Of a stretch of DNA of 64,000 nucleotides, positions 35,437-48,600 are shown piece after piece (position 1 is the first letter of the stretch; every line of letters starts with the position of its first letter). The notes below the pieces were generated by a model, which was not told the DNA's origin, did no database searches, and saw only the letters and a list, made by a program, of their open reading frames with translations. Source of the stretch: Adineta ricciae (taxonomy: Eukaryota; Rotifera; Eurotatoria; Adinetida; Adinetidae); contig CAJNOJ010000078.1 in assembly GCA_905250025.1 (NCBI GenBank), forward strand, positions 1 through 64,000, given 5' to 3'. The translations under genes were made by a program, and so were the position numbers.

Positions 35437-37285
35437 ACGTTCGATTCGGTTTCCCTCACTCTCTTTTACTCATTATCATTGTCGTAAATACGTTTGTGTG
35501 TGTGTGTCTCTCTGCGTCTATGTATCAGTGGCTTCTTTTAAATCTTCATTTCAATTGACAAGAAAAAGCAACAACAACAAGATCCGATACGATCAAATCC
35601 AAACGCTGCTCTAATTTTAATAATAACCAAACGAAACAACAACAACTACCTGGTACGTGATGCGAATAATCATCACTCAGCTTTAGTATGCATCTTCAAC
35701 GCCGCATCTTTTTTCTTTTCCTTTTTTTTTCTTCGTTTTTCAACATGCTTTTGTACACTATTCTCTTCTCTCTCTATCTCTTTACTATCCTTATCTCTTC
35801 AAACCTGAAACTTTCCTTCTGTGTGCGTGTGTGCGTGCGTATTTCTTTCTCTCTATTTTTCTCACGTTGGTGTTGCTGTTCTCTATGTGTACGCGTGTAA
35901 GTGTTCATTTACTATCTTGGAAAACAACAACAACAACTACAGCTTCACTCTGATGTTAATACATACATGCACATTTATTCAATTCGTTTTTTCTTCTCCA
36001 CTTTGTCTTCTTCTTCTTCTTCTCCTCCTCAACATCCTCTCTTCTTTTCTTCATCTTCATTTTGCTGCCATTCGCTTCTTTTTTTTCTTTTTTCAGCACA
36101 TATATATTATAAAGAAAAGTCTGCAGCAAAAATAATGAACGAAACTATTTAAAAAAAATACAGCCAACAAACTACACTATTGATCGTCTCTTATTTTTAA
36201 ATGACCTCACTCAAATACGTGCAGAGCTAAATCTAGAGCTTGTGAAGTTACAAGAGATCATCGCTATTCGTCTGTTGCTAAAAAAGACGTAATTTTCAAC
36301 TCAGTTGGTTTGTATTTAAACTAAACGGAAAGAGAACTAGAATCCGTCTCCGATTAAATGCATAGAATGAAATAATACAATGAAGCAAAACAAAACTTGA
36401 TAATTATATGCACAGAGATATGTTGTTCATCAACCGTAAACTGAGTACGACTATTCAGCTTATTGCCGAATTTTCTATTGATAGTACTTGTTACAATCCA
36501 TTGCTGATTGAATCGAGTTACTCATAGTGTCAAGACAAAAGAAATCAGTTGTATAATTATTACGTGAGAGACATCTTTCGAACAAGCGACGATGCATTTC
36601 AAACTATCACTATTGGTGAAAAGCAATGAAGTCGTAGTTGTCAATCAATAATTTTTTATTTATTTTTCGAGTTTATTGTATATTGAAAACAATCCATCCT
36701 TTCTTTCTTTGTCTAATTCATTCGCGCTGGCCGATCGGTGGTAAGTCACGATGTCATGATCAGCGAGAATAACGAAATTAAGTAGAAGAAATTCTTTATG
36801 ATATGCTCCAGTGTTCCGTCATGGTTAAGTTTATCTTATTGCATGTTAGAAGTATCGTGATGACTTTTTGTTAATCCTAATAACCGGAAGATCCGCTCGA
36901 TGAACGAGAACAAAGAAGTAGCGTTTTGTTGAAATCATAGACGGAAGTGGTAGATTCTATAGCACCCCATGGCATATGAACGTCGCCCGATCATGTTTAC
37001 GAATAATAAATCCCTCGATGAAAGAAATTTGCTCTTTTGTTTGTGTGAACTTTAAGTATTTATTCGAATTGTTTCTTGTATCACCATGAACTAAACCCTC
37101 GGATCGAACCTATCTGTTCGATCACTGTCGAAATAAAGCGAACGTTGAAAGGATGAACATACAACTTTACCATCTTTCGTCTGATCGATCATTGATGTAT
37201 AATTTCTATTGTTCTGATTGACGTTGTAGACTTTTTATTGTTAGTCTAGGATATAAGATTCAGTCTTTTTTCAAGATTTTCAAAA
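35437..37285. other. 3' UTR of GSK3 and spacer
   Basis: The first ~700 bases are pyrimidine-rich with GT and TCT tracts (35490-35515, 35820-35850, 36000-36090) and read through in several frames without motifs, as expected for a long low-complexity 3' UTR. The remainder is AT-rich with nothing recognised, up to the promoter of the glycosidase gene. Confidence 0.5.
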
Positions 37286-38931
37286 ATGAAGTGGTCGCAA
37301 CATGCCATCAACTGTTTGATAGTGTTCGTAATTTGTGATTCATGCTTTCATCGAGTCAGTTCTCTTGAGAATGGACTTCTACGACAGCCACCGATGGTAA
37401 ATCGCACATACAACGTTTTCGAATACGCATTTCTGATCGTGTATAGGGCTGGTTAACATGGCAACGATTTCGTTGTGTCACTGATTGTCATCAAAATCCG
37501 GATTCATGCATTAGGTACTTTCATAAACATTTCCACAATGATACTTAGCTTGCCTTTAGCGAGAAATTAATTCGAACACAAGCTCAATTACTTGTCAGTG
37601 GTGGGTACTTAGCGGCCGGATATGAATACATAATTATTGATGATTGTTGGCTAAATCAAACGCGAGCAGCTGTAAGTTATAATATCGACGTCCTAAAAAT
37701 GATATATATTTGTTTGGTTTTATCCATAATAGGATGGTTCATTGCAACCAGATTTTGATCGTTTTCCCAGTGGTATTCGTGCTCTCTCTGATTATGTACA
37801 TTCATTGGGATTAAAATTCGGTATTTATGAAGATTATGGTACACAGACATGCGCTGGTTTTCCTGGTGTCTTGGGGCATTTAGAACAAGATGCTAAAAGT
37901 ATCTGAACTAATCAATTATTTTCTTTCCTACATGCCTTTTAAATATTTTAGCGTTTGCGTCGTGGAACGTTGATTATTTAAAACTCGATGGATGTAACGC
38001 TGATATTAAAGATTTTGACACTGGTTATCCATCCATGGAAAATGCTTTGAATGCCACCGGACGGCCAATTGCATATTCATGTTCATGGCCAGCTTATCAA
38101 GAATACTCAAAAATAAAGCCGAACTATTCGGCAATAGCTCAAACGTGTAATTTATGGCGTAATTGGGGCGATATTGATGATTCATGGGATAGTGTTTATT
38201 CGATCATCAATTGGTTTGGCGATAATCAAGATCGTTTATCACCATTCCACGGTCCTGGTCATTGGAATGATCCTGATATGGTAAGAACAGTGCATGACGA
38301 TTGGTATGAATAAAAGGTTGTTGTTCTTCGTAGATAGTCGTGGGTAACTATGGCTTGAGCCCCGGTCAATCACGAGCACAAATGGCGCTTTGGTCAATCA
38401 TGGCTGCGCCCTTGATTCTCTCGGTTGATTTAAGAACCATCAGCGATTGGGCGCGTGAGATTATTCTAAATAAAAATCTAATTGCTATCAATCAAGATCC
38501 ACTTGGAGTCATGGGACGACGTATTCTTAAAGTAATTATTCTATTCAGCGTACAAACGTTGTCACGCAAACTTTATCTCCTTGTGTGTTCTTCAGTTAGA
38601 TGGTGATGTTCAAGTCTGGAGTAAATCATTACAAGATGATCGTACAGCTGTGAGACATTATTTTAATATCATGTGCATATGAATCTTTGGATTTGCTTTC
38701 TAGTTTGTCGCACTTTTCCCTCAACCATACGGCACACCGATTCACATGAGTATCCTACTAACTGATCTTGGTTTAGGTCGTTTTGACGAATATGATTTTT
38801 TCGAAACATTTCATGATGAATTTCATGGTAAATATCACAAGACGGATCGATACAATTTCACAATCAATCCAGCTGGCGACGTTCACGCATTCTATGTCGA
38901 ACAAGCAGTGATTAAATCACAAAAATTTTGA
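37286..38931 (+). CDS. NAGA: GH27 glycosidase, alpha-N-acetylgalactosaminidase-like
   Basis: Lysosomal retaining glycosidase removing terminal alpha-linked GalNAc/galactose. Eight in-phase exons: 37286-37396, 37447-37514, 37560-37671, 37733-37898, 37952-38280, 38334-38531, 38596-38649, 38704-38931; 421 residues. A signal peptide covers about residues 1-27. Then come [23 protein letters not shown], the nucleophile Asp in [11 protein letters not shown], and the acid/base Asp in [10 protein letters not shown], followed by [10 protein letters not shown] and INQDPLG. The specificity loop reads CSWPAY. Human NAGA has Ser and Ala at these two places, while alpha-galactosidase A has Glu and Leu (CEWPLY), so GalNAc specificity is predicted. 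The C-terminal beta domain is short but present. The name rests on the loop, not on a tree. Confidence 0.9.
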
Positions 38932-39486
38932 ACATTGTCGTTTTCTTTTGTAATCACTTGTATTTCGCTTTCGTACTATATGGTGATAATTTTTCTCTTA
39001 TATGCATATATTCATGCTTGATCATGGTGATGAACTCATTCTTTTTACAGTAAAATATAAACTTTAGTGGAAACCAGACAGTTGGTAATTCTGTTTTGCG
39101 AAATGTGACGTCACCAACTAAAGTCATGTTTTCTTCAACTAGTAATGTAAGTAGAGTGTTTAAAATGCTCCATTTATCATCTGGCAGAACTGCACTTCTA
39201 CGGTTCGTGACCAAGCGTTGTTTTTTATTTAGCGCGCTGTCGATGATAACAAGACAATTGAGTTTCAAATATGTTTTTTTTTTCTGAAGGCAATTGTTTG
39301 TAGATAAGAAGGAATATGTCATAGTATAACATTGATAAAAATAGATCAAACGCGTTTGAAGCGCATGAATATAAGCTTAGAAAATGTGTGACAATAAGCA
39401 TGAAAAACAAACAAAGCATACGATGTGTCTTTCTTTTTCTCCTATCTGACCAGACCATTGTATGTAGTGTTATCGTCCGAAATTGT
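38932..39486. other. Convergent 3' spacer
   Basis: Lies between the ends of the glycosidase (+) and the phosphatase (-). Overlapping short frames on both strands have no motif. Probably the two 3' UTRs. Confidence 0.5.
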
Positions 39487-42400
39487 TTACATATTGGCAC
39501 TTTCAGGTGCAATGCGTCGTCCATTACTTGCCATTGGATATGGACCACTTCTTTGATGTTGATTTGGTTGCATAGATGAGTTGTTGTCATAGGTCGATCG
39601 AGTGGAAATACTATTATGAGCACGTGACATTGCTGGTGATTGATGCATCGATTCTAATTGCAGATGGTCATCGACACGTAGGGTACCATTTTGTTTAGTT
39701 TTAACTCCGGGTATTGGAATACGTTCTTCATCTGGTAAACGATCCTTTTCTGTTTCATCTTCTGTTTCACAGTAGACACTGAAACTCCATAAATATGTTC
39801 CAATGCGAACCGCCTGAATGGTGGAAAGCAAAAAGCTTGTTTAATTATTCAGCTCTCATCTATTTTTTGTAGGTTACTTACAGCAAAAACTGCAATACAA
39901 AAGCCAATAATTGCTCCACCAATAACATCTGTCGGATGGTGTTTAAAGTCAGTCACACGTGACAAGCATGTAAAGAAAGCAACAGCAATGCATAAACATT
40001 GAAGAAATGGTTTTAAAAATTGAATTTTCGGACAAACCAGACGCGCTTCAAAATAAACCTAAAAACATGACATAAGAATCAATCAAGAACGATCTCCACT
40101 CTCATAAGTAAACTTACAAAGAGAAAAACAAACGCAAATGTCGAATAACTTGAATGACCTGATGGAAATGATAATTTCGCTTCTTGAAGTTGAGTAGCTG
40201 ATGCTGTTGTATTGCAATGATGATCAATGACATACCTAAGATATGAATGGATGAGCATATCGATTTGAACAAATAAACTTACTGAGGAATTTGTATGACA
40301 CCGCTGGCTGTTGTGACGCTCTTTGTGCATTGAATATCCGCCCAAATAGGGTTACAAATAGTCAGATAGTACGGTCTCAATCGACCGATAGTGCCTACAA
40401 GAAGAATCGACAGTGAATAGGATTGGTTTTCCTTCTCGAATCTCTTACGTTTGCCAACTTCAGTGATAAGAAAACAAATTGCGATACCGAGAAGAAACAG
40501 AAAGGTTGATTCCAGAATCGTTTTAAGATAATCAACTCGTCGCTGTTTGAGGCTTTTTCTACTTGGCCCTCGGCCACAATGAAAGGGACGTACCACCCAG
40601 ATTTCCACGATGCAGAACTATACAAACAAAACAAGAAATACAATACCGATTGGCAACCATAATCGATATTGAAAGATCATGCAAGAAAGTCATTCCATCG
40701 TCTCGACAAACATTTTCTTCGAAGGTCAATTTCATTATCAAATACTTACAATAACAACCGGACCTATTCCTCCATAGATGCCTAACAACCACATCGGAAT
40801 AGTATCGGGTTTGTTTGGATATTGAATTGATGTATCATCACAATAGAAACCACGTTGTGTTGGTTTGATTAACAAATAGATAAGACCAAAAATAAGACAG
40901 GCTATAAGAAAGATTAGTGAGATGCAGAAAAGCAAATAATCAAATGTTTTTTTTCTTCCTACTTGCTGCAATTGCGATAAAATCAAAGAAATTATGCAGT
41001 AAAGTTCGTCGTTTGGCTTTCTGTGGTTGTTTTCCATGTTCCAAATCTTGATTGACATTTTTATCCCCACCCAATTTATCCATGACAAATTCAATTTCAC
41101 TCGTCGGAGATGACGCTGAAAAGAACTTTAATTGTGAACTGTACTTTTACAAAAAGAAAAAAGAAAAAAATCTAACTGGCAGAACATTCTCTCTAGAAAA
41201 ATGGAAAACGTTTTGAAAAAATAACGCCTACTTGTAACACACTCGTGATAATTTCCTTATTGCAAAAGTTTTACTAAAGAATATTACATTGACACTTCTT
41301 TTTTTCTCATCATCGTTTATTCCGGAAAAATAAATTCTTTGTCTACAAACATTGTTCACTTGTAACATATCTAAGCAACGATGACATACTCTTACGCGAT
41401 CATTCGTGACAAAAAACGAAGCAACAAACCTGAACGAAACATTAAAATCTATTCGTTTTAGTGACTAATAATATTCACCGTAAAAAAAAAACTCCTGTTA
41501 TTTTGATAAACAACAATGATATTTTTATCGAATGTCATACGCCTACTTCGTTATCTTCTGTAGAAATCGAGTCAGATTGTGTGGACGTCAAGTAACTGAC
41601 GTATATTAACTGTAAGGTGGATTTTATATTGTATACATACTTACCGATAAGAGGAAACCAGATATGCACATAAGACATAAGAAGTCCAAACAATCGATCA
41701 TTCAGCACTTACCCGTATTTCTGGATCGTGAAAATACTTGTTGTCGTTGATCGTTGTCATAATAGATTGTGTTTGGTTTTTCATATATATTCCCTGATCG
41801 ATGCTGTCGTTGGTAACTGAACTGTGATGTTAATGGTTGAAATGTATCGTACAATGGATTATACTCAGCAGTGCCACGTTTTCGTGAAGGATATCGTTCG
41901 AGAACATATCTTTTGTTTGTAGCTGAACAAAGGAAAAATTCAGATCCATAATGACGCGGAGTTTCAGGAATGGAGAAAATCATGCTTTTCGTCTCGAATA
42001 GACAATCGAATGAGTCGAATCTAGTGTCTGTATACACATATCGAATATCATTAACGTTTACTTACATTCAAAGGATTCACTCGTTGGTGAAATCATATAA
42101 ATAACAGGTTTCATGTCGTTTGTTAACCTAATGTTATTCATTGTAACTCGATTAGTTTGATAATTTCAACAAATTGCAATTGAAACCGCCTACTTATTTG
42201 ACATTTTATAACGGCTATATGCATCTAGTCATCTTTTTCTTCTTCGTATGTCTATATTCAATATGATTTACGCATGTTGTAATCATAAAAGCTGATGTCA
42301 TCGGTTCTCTTTTTTTCTGTCTTCCTTTAACAGATCTTTAGGACTATTAAGATTGCAAATACTATCTCAGATTTCTGATATCTTGAATAAATAAACCAAA

Positions 42401-43210
42401 CGATGTTTTGATACTAATGACACACTAATCATAACATTGTTTCCGTCGAGCGTCAATAGATAAGACATGTCTAACTTTCTGTACACACGAAACGATGAAT
42501 TCATCCAGATATTTCAGACTGAAATCGATCACCTCGAAAAACTATCTTTCTTTTATAATAAGGCTGAAGACCAAGCAAGAGAAAAATGTTGACTGAAGTG
42601 AATGATGACGCACGAACTGATTGACATTGATGTATATTATTAAACAAAACTAGTCTGTCGATTTGAATCACTTTAACAAACATCCAGAGATTTGATTATG
42701 TATGCTTGTATGTCTAATTTAAAGTCCTCCATAGGGAAGAAAAGTTGATTGAAAAGACAAGCATTTTTTGTACAAACAATCACGCAAAAGTAAATAATCC
42801 TCGAAAGAAAATGAAAGCGAACGATTTATTCAAAGTAAATAGACAAACTAAGCTTATCTAGTGATCTGTAGAACTATGTGAAAAAAGCAAGTGCATAAAC
42901 GAACCTTCGTCTTGTAACAGATCCATATTCAATTCGCTTGATGAATACATCAATAATGATTCTTCGGGTTTTTTCTCTCTCTCTCTTTTTGCTCGTATAC
43001 AGACAAGAGAAGCAATCGAATTGAGATTAAATACTAGCCTACTAAGTATATAGACAAATGAGACTGAATTCAATCATAATATTGCTGGTCATTCTATGCC
43101 GTTGTTGATCGGATATATAATTTACCTGATAATTGCTGTGTACGTTCTCGATTATGGTTTGTTTCATTAATAAATAATAATGAATGAGCAGATCGCTGTC
43201 GATCAGACAT
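39487..43210 (-). CDS. Lipid phosphate phosphatase (PAP2 family, PLPP/wunen type)
   Basis: Membrane phosphatase acting on phosphatidic acid, lysophosphatidate and sphingosine phosphate at the cell surface or ER. Nine exons from ATG 43210: 43210-43126, 41922-41713, 41115-40963, 40901-40750, 40617-40449, 40394-40283, 40235-40118, 40058-39882, 39813-39487; the lengths sum to 500 codons plus stop. All three PAP2 motifs are intact: KRTIGRLRP (C1), PSGH in LSFPSGHSSYS (C2), and SRVTDFKHH (C3). Six membrane helices are expected; the first is LIFGLIYLLI, followed by KPTQRGFYCDD. The ~155-residue N-terminal cytoplasmic extension (exons 1-3) is longer than in human PLPP1-3, and its first intron is 1.2 kb, so the 5' exons are less certain than the core. 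The C-tail (about 110 residues) is polar and not conserved. Confidence 0.88.
41923..43125 (-). other. Long first intron of the phosphatase gene
   Basis: A 1.2-kb intron predicted from donor GTAAAT after 43126 and acceptor TTCAG before 41922. No coding sequence or repeat recognised inside. It is unusually long for this window, so an unrecognised exon or an internal promoter is possible. Confidence 0.45.
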
Positions 43211-43467
43211 TGACGATGAACTGTGAGCACATTCAATATACAATTTTCGTCGATTAATAAGAAGAACTCAATTCAAGGTATCGTCGCGCATTTCTTCCCT
43301 CATTTTGCGTAGGCGGATTTTTTTACGTTTTGTTCTGTTCTGTGGTTTGTACTTGCACCACAAAATTGCAAGAACGTGTTGATGTTGCTCTAAAAAAACT
43401 ATATATACATTGAAGGTGAGTTAGTTTTTTCACAAAAAACACTTGCTTGAACAGTATTTTTACCACA
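43211..43467. promoter_or_regulatory. Divergent (bidirectional) promoter region, phosphatase / LigE-type ligase
   Basis: Only 257 bp separate the two start codons, which face away from each other, so both core promoters must fit here (or 5' UTR introns extend them). A TATA-like CTATATATAC lies at about 43399-43408, about 60 bases before the ligase ATG. No other motif can be named with confidence. Confidence 0.45.
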
Positions 43468-45174
43468 ATGTGTAGCGAAGCAGCTAAAGTTCTCCTTGCT
43501 GAAACATGGACTGAAGACGTCGATCCAACGGGTTGGTGGATGAGTGAAAAGCTTGACGGCGTTCGGTATAGAATTGATTTGAAAAAAAAACAGTACAAGC
43601 AGCGGAGGTTTTCTTTTGTAGGGCATACTGGAATGGCAAGAATTTTTACTCACGACAAGGAAATCTTTTCCATACACCTGATTTCTTCAAAGCTGCACTT
43701 CCCAAAGTTCCACTCGATGGTGAAATATGGTAGATTTCTGCTTTTTTCACACCCATGGAGTTCTACGTTTTGTTGTTCTTTCAGGTGCGGTCGAGGTTTG
43801 TTTCAAAAATGTGTTAGCATCGTGAAAAAACAAGCGAATAAAGTCGTGCCTGATGATTACAAACTCTTAACATATTTGATTTTCGATGCTCCAACTCACG
43901 GAGGGAAATATGAAGATCGGGTCAAATGGTTACAAGCAAATATTCCACAGGATGACGATAAATGCTATGCGACAGTCGTTGGTATTAAAAAATGTGAAGG
44001 TATCGCACAATTGAAACAGTACTTGGCCGATATCAATAAGGCTGGTGGAGAAGGTATCATGCTTCGAAAACCAGGTAGTCTGTATGAACATAAACGATCG
44101 ACTACGTTACTTAAAGTGAAAACATTTTATGATGAAGGTAAATAATGTTAGTTTTTGATGAAGATAGTTTTTACTTAAGCAAGTATTCATTCTTTTTTAG
44201 AAGCACTCGTCATTGGTCATAAACCGAGCAAAAGTTTAATTGGTATGACCGGTGCTCTGGAATGTGAATTACCTAATGGAAAACGATTTGATGTGGGTAG
44301 TGGACTTAATATGGATCAACGGCGAAAACCGCCGAAAATTGGCTCAGTAATTACATTCAAATTTCAAGAATTATCCAACAATGGTCATCCACGATTTCCC
44401 ACCTTTCTGCGTGTTCGTACCGATCTCTCCTGGAACGATGTACTTGAAGCAGCTAAAACCAAAAAGCCGATGAGTATTCAGCAAAAGGTCATTCCATCGG
44501 CCAAACTATCGAAACAACACTCCGTCTTGTTTTCCGTTATTCCATCACGTGATGCGAACAGTGGCAAGAAAATCGTAACATCGGACGACGAAGATGAAGA
44601 AGCAGCAGCTTCATCATCATCATCATCGACAAAAACTAGTGACACTCGACCGATGTGTAAATTCGGAGCAAAATGCTATCGAACAAATGCTGACCATCTC
44701 AAACAATTTCAGCATCCATCATCCACTCCTAAGCCTACAAAAACGGCAGAACCGGAATCCACCACGAAACCACCGTGTACATTCGGTGCTAAGTGCTATC
44801 GAACGAGTTCAATTCATTTAGCTACTTATTCTCATCCAGCGAAGACCGATGCAAAGGAAGCGGACGAAGAAGAACCCCTCGATACTCGCGAACTGATTGA
44901 AGCCGAAGAGCCTGTTTCACCAACAACAATCGATAGTTTATTAGTCAAAGATAAAAACAAAGGTCTGACATTTGATGACGATATGGACGATGATAACGAT
45001 GATAATCAAAATATGATCACGCGTCCGAAAGCAGAATGGATCAATCTGGAGAACAAAGTCAAAGAGCAAAGTAAACGTTTGGCTTATCTTGAAGAGATGT
45101 TCAAAACGACAAAACGATCCAACTCGACTACTGACGATAATCAAGAGAGCACGAAACGTGTAAAAACCGAATGA
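43468..45174 (+). CDS. LigE-type ATP-dependent DNA ligase with two C-terminal PBZ zinc fingers
   Basis: Seals DNA nicks using ATP; the core is of the small bacterial LigE type rather than eukaryotic Lig1/3/4. Exons 43468-43565, 43622-43729, 43785-44137, 44201-45174, in phase, 510 residues. Motif I SEKLDGVRAYW (nucleophile Lys28), SRQGNLFHTPDFF, motif III LDGEIW followed by CGRGLF, YLIFDAP, motif IV GGEGIMLRKP, motif V TTLLKVK, then a small OB domain (~195-275). Bacterial LigE carries a periplasmic signal; none is seen here. Two PBZ fingers follow near residues 337-400: CKFGAKCYRTNADHLKQFQH and CTFGAKCYRTSSIHLATYSH, the fold that binds poly(ADP-ribose) in APLF. The tail is acidic, then coiled coil, with a basic TKRVKTE end that may act as nuclear signal. 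This implies recruitment to PARylated breaks (inference). Confidence 0.93.
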
Positions 45175-45633
45175 AACTTAATGTGTTTGTATTTAATTAC
45201 TCAACTAATTAGTACATTTTATCTTATTTTCGTTGTATTGTAATTTTGTTTTTAAGAAAAAAAAGACAAAAGAAAAAGAAAAATCAGTCTCATTATTTGA
45301 GATACATGTACACAAACAAAGAAGAAAATAATAATAATTAGAATAATAATTTAAAAGACAACAAATACATAAAAATAAAATAGAAAGAAACGCATTTGGC
45401 TGAAATTTCTTTCCGTAAGACGATGATTGTCAATTCAAGAGAAAGAAAAAAAGACAGACCGACAAATGTCTTATTTACACACAGGGATTCGCGCAAGACA
45501 GGTGACTAGAGTGCATAGATATGTGGCATATTTATGTGCGGTATGTATTCAAGGACGCGAGAAGAGAACCAAAGAAAAGAAAAGATTGCAAACAGCAACA
45601 CAGGGATATTGGCAAACACTGTCATATTCACTG
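45175..45633. other. Convergent 3' spacer, ligase / Kv4
   Basis: A-rich 3' flank of the ligase with several AATAAA-like signals (45330-45380), then the 3' UTR of the channel gene. No gene recognised. Confidence 0.5.
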
Positions 45634-48600
45634 TCATACCGTTTGTTTGTCATCGGTTGTTGGCCTATGTATGATATCACTGTGACTTGTTGGTATTGTT
45701 GTAGTATGTGAATCATCGTTTAATAGATCATTTGTTGAACCTTGTTCTTGTACAGGTGTTAAACTGTTCGTTTTCCGTCTTCCCAAAATTCGATCATCTG
45801 TGTCGAACGGGACGTTTAAATCGAAGCGATTTGTTGATGATTCACTTATAGTGGAATGAAGTACGACATTGTGTTGTACCGATGCAGATGATGGGCGATG
45901 TTGTATCACATTCGTTGTATTTATATTTACGATATGACCAGTCGATCCTGATGCACGTGGTGTTAAGGAAAGTGGTAATTGAAAATCACCGAGTTCTTCA
46001 TCTAATTCTTCTTCATTCGTCGTCGCATTGGTATTGTTCATACGATCCTACAAAGAAAATCGATGATTTTATCTTTCGTCTTTCGAGTCGACTGGCATTG
46101 ATTGAACAAGAATTATTGTTCAAATGATAGAGATCACCTTTATGAGTGTAACAAAAGAAAAAAAAGCAATCAATCTTTAATCCAGGTCATGAGTTCCTAT
46201 TCAACCAGATAATAGAAAACGCGACATAATAGAATCAAACAAAGATCGATTCTTTCATTCAATAATTCGTCGTAGCTTATCAGCGTACACAAAGAACATC
46301 GATATATTTAGAAATAAGTTAATTCGAGCTCAATCAAACGCCACTCTGGTCTCGTTGAGTCAAAGTACATTTAAATATCCTGACGTGTAAAGAATTTTGA
46401 AAAATCTCAATTGTATCGGGGAAAAAAACGTACCGCGTTATTTTTTATCGTGCTCTTCTTTCTTCGTCGTACTCCGCAACACCACCATTTTCGACGATTT
46501 AGAATGAATTGTCTAGCAGGGGAACCTAGTCGAGCGATGCCAGTTGTTGGATGCGCACCAGCAACAGCATTCGCGCCACCACCCATTAATGCATCTGGAC
46601 CCATTTCAACAAATTCGCGATCCTGAAAAAAGAAACGATAACATAGAAGGTTGATAGGATGTGCTTTTTGCTTTCATACAGTAGTTAATTCTAAACAACG
46701 TAGTAAATGATGATGCTGCAATTCGAATGGATTAACAATATTTTTATCAACAGGTATATCAGGATCGTCAAGATACTGTTCATGACGTCGTTTGGCCGCA
46801 ACAAATGCATTACTGGTTGCATTACGTGCTAAGCGTATTCGTGTTTGACGTGCTTTTCGTTGTGCTTTCATTTTATCTGCTCGCTGACTTTGATGGTAAA
46901 TTCTACTGAAATTCGATACAATAACAGGAACAGGAAGAGCGATTACCAAGACACCGCTCAAACTGCAAACACCGCCGACAATTTTACCCGCCCTAAACAC
47001 ATGAGCCGTGATTAATTGTCTCTCTATCATGAGACTATATGTCGACTTACCAAGTTTTGGGTACTATATCACCGTACCTAAACACATAGTGAGAAAAATG
47101 AATCAATTTGCATAGCTGTAGAATCTTTTTTCTCCAAATCGCACACGATATAATTTCAAACATATTCAACTCAATGTGGCAAAAAACAATTAATTACGTT
47201 CTTTACAACAAAAAATCGGATCAATTATATTTTCCACATGCTCAATTCTCAATAGGGATAAAGCTGTTATTCTCTGTAGTATATCATATATAATAGAATA
47301 AACATTACAATCTGTATACATATAGATATATATATATTAAATTATTTAGTTCACACGTAATTCTAGCCCGAGGCGTTGACAGGATCAGTTTTGTTTACAT
47401 TTATTTGAGAATTGTTATTTTTTAATTAGTCGATGAAACTATCCAGCCTCAATCGAATCTGTCTATGCCATGTAATCTAATAAGATACGAGTGGGATCGA
47501 AGTACGATCGCATATCGACCGAATATGAATTGTGTAACAATAATGTAAGAAAACATGTGAGATGTATGTTCTCGCACCTTTCCTGTTTTCCTCGTCGAAC
47601 GCAAAATGTAACAAGTGATGAGAGCTGATGAATGTAATTATAGATTGACTTGTTGCAAATCATGTATTCTGAATGATTCGGATCAATGATTTTCCCATGT
47701 ACAGAAGTCTAGGGAGCTGAATAAATCTTCCTTGATAGACTTTGACATTATTAATGAATGTCAAAAAAGTAATCATAATAGTATATTTTGTTGTTTTTTC
47801 TTGGTCCAGACTTATTTATCTACCTGTTCAACTCCGTAATAGAATCAATCATTTCTGATTCTGTACTTTTCTCTGTTTATATATGACCTTTTTCTCATCT
47901 ACGTATCTCATCGTATGTCGTGCATAGTCAGCGAATAAGATCATGTATCCCTGGGAATCTTCTTATGCACTTCTATAATTATCTTCATATTTGTTCTTAC
48001 CCAAGTGTTGTCATTGTAACAATAGTATACCAAAATGCAGCTGGTATCGATGTAAATTTCGTATGCACAACACTTTTTTCCGCATAATACATAACAGTAG
48101 CAAATATGATAATGGCCATCGTCAATGAAAATAGGAGAAAGCCAAGTTCACTAGCACAACTTTTTAATGTATAACCTAATACTCTCAAACCTTGGCTATG
48201 TCGAGAAAATTTAAAGATACGAAATACACGAAATACACGAAGAGTAACAAATGCGCCGCTGACTTCGCCTTTCTGATGCATGAATAATCCAATATAATAC
48301 GGCATAATTGCAACCACATCAATAACAGACTAAATAGGGGAGAAAAAAAAGGAAACAGATTTTTACCAAATAACTTCTAATCAGTTTACCATAACAGATC
48401 GAATAAATTTCAATCGATCCGGTGCAGCGTAAAGTCGAAGAAAATATTCAACGGTAAATATCATAACACAAGCCGTGTCGAGACAGAAGAATTGCCGTGA
48501 GAAACGTTCTCCACATGTTCTCGCGTAACCTGTCTCAGGATCAGTTCCACACGAAACTGTATCTAAGACATTAGCAATAACACTGACGGCAATGAAAAAT

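Noticed and set aside
44594..44821. His-rich ORF overlapping the ligase tail
   Set aside because: Frame-shifted reading of the (TCA)n serine tract and PBZ codons; the ligase frame carries the conserved cysteines and histidines.
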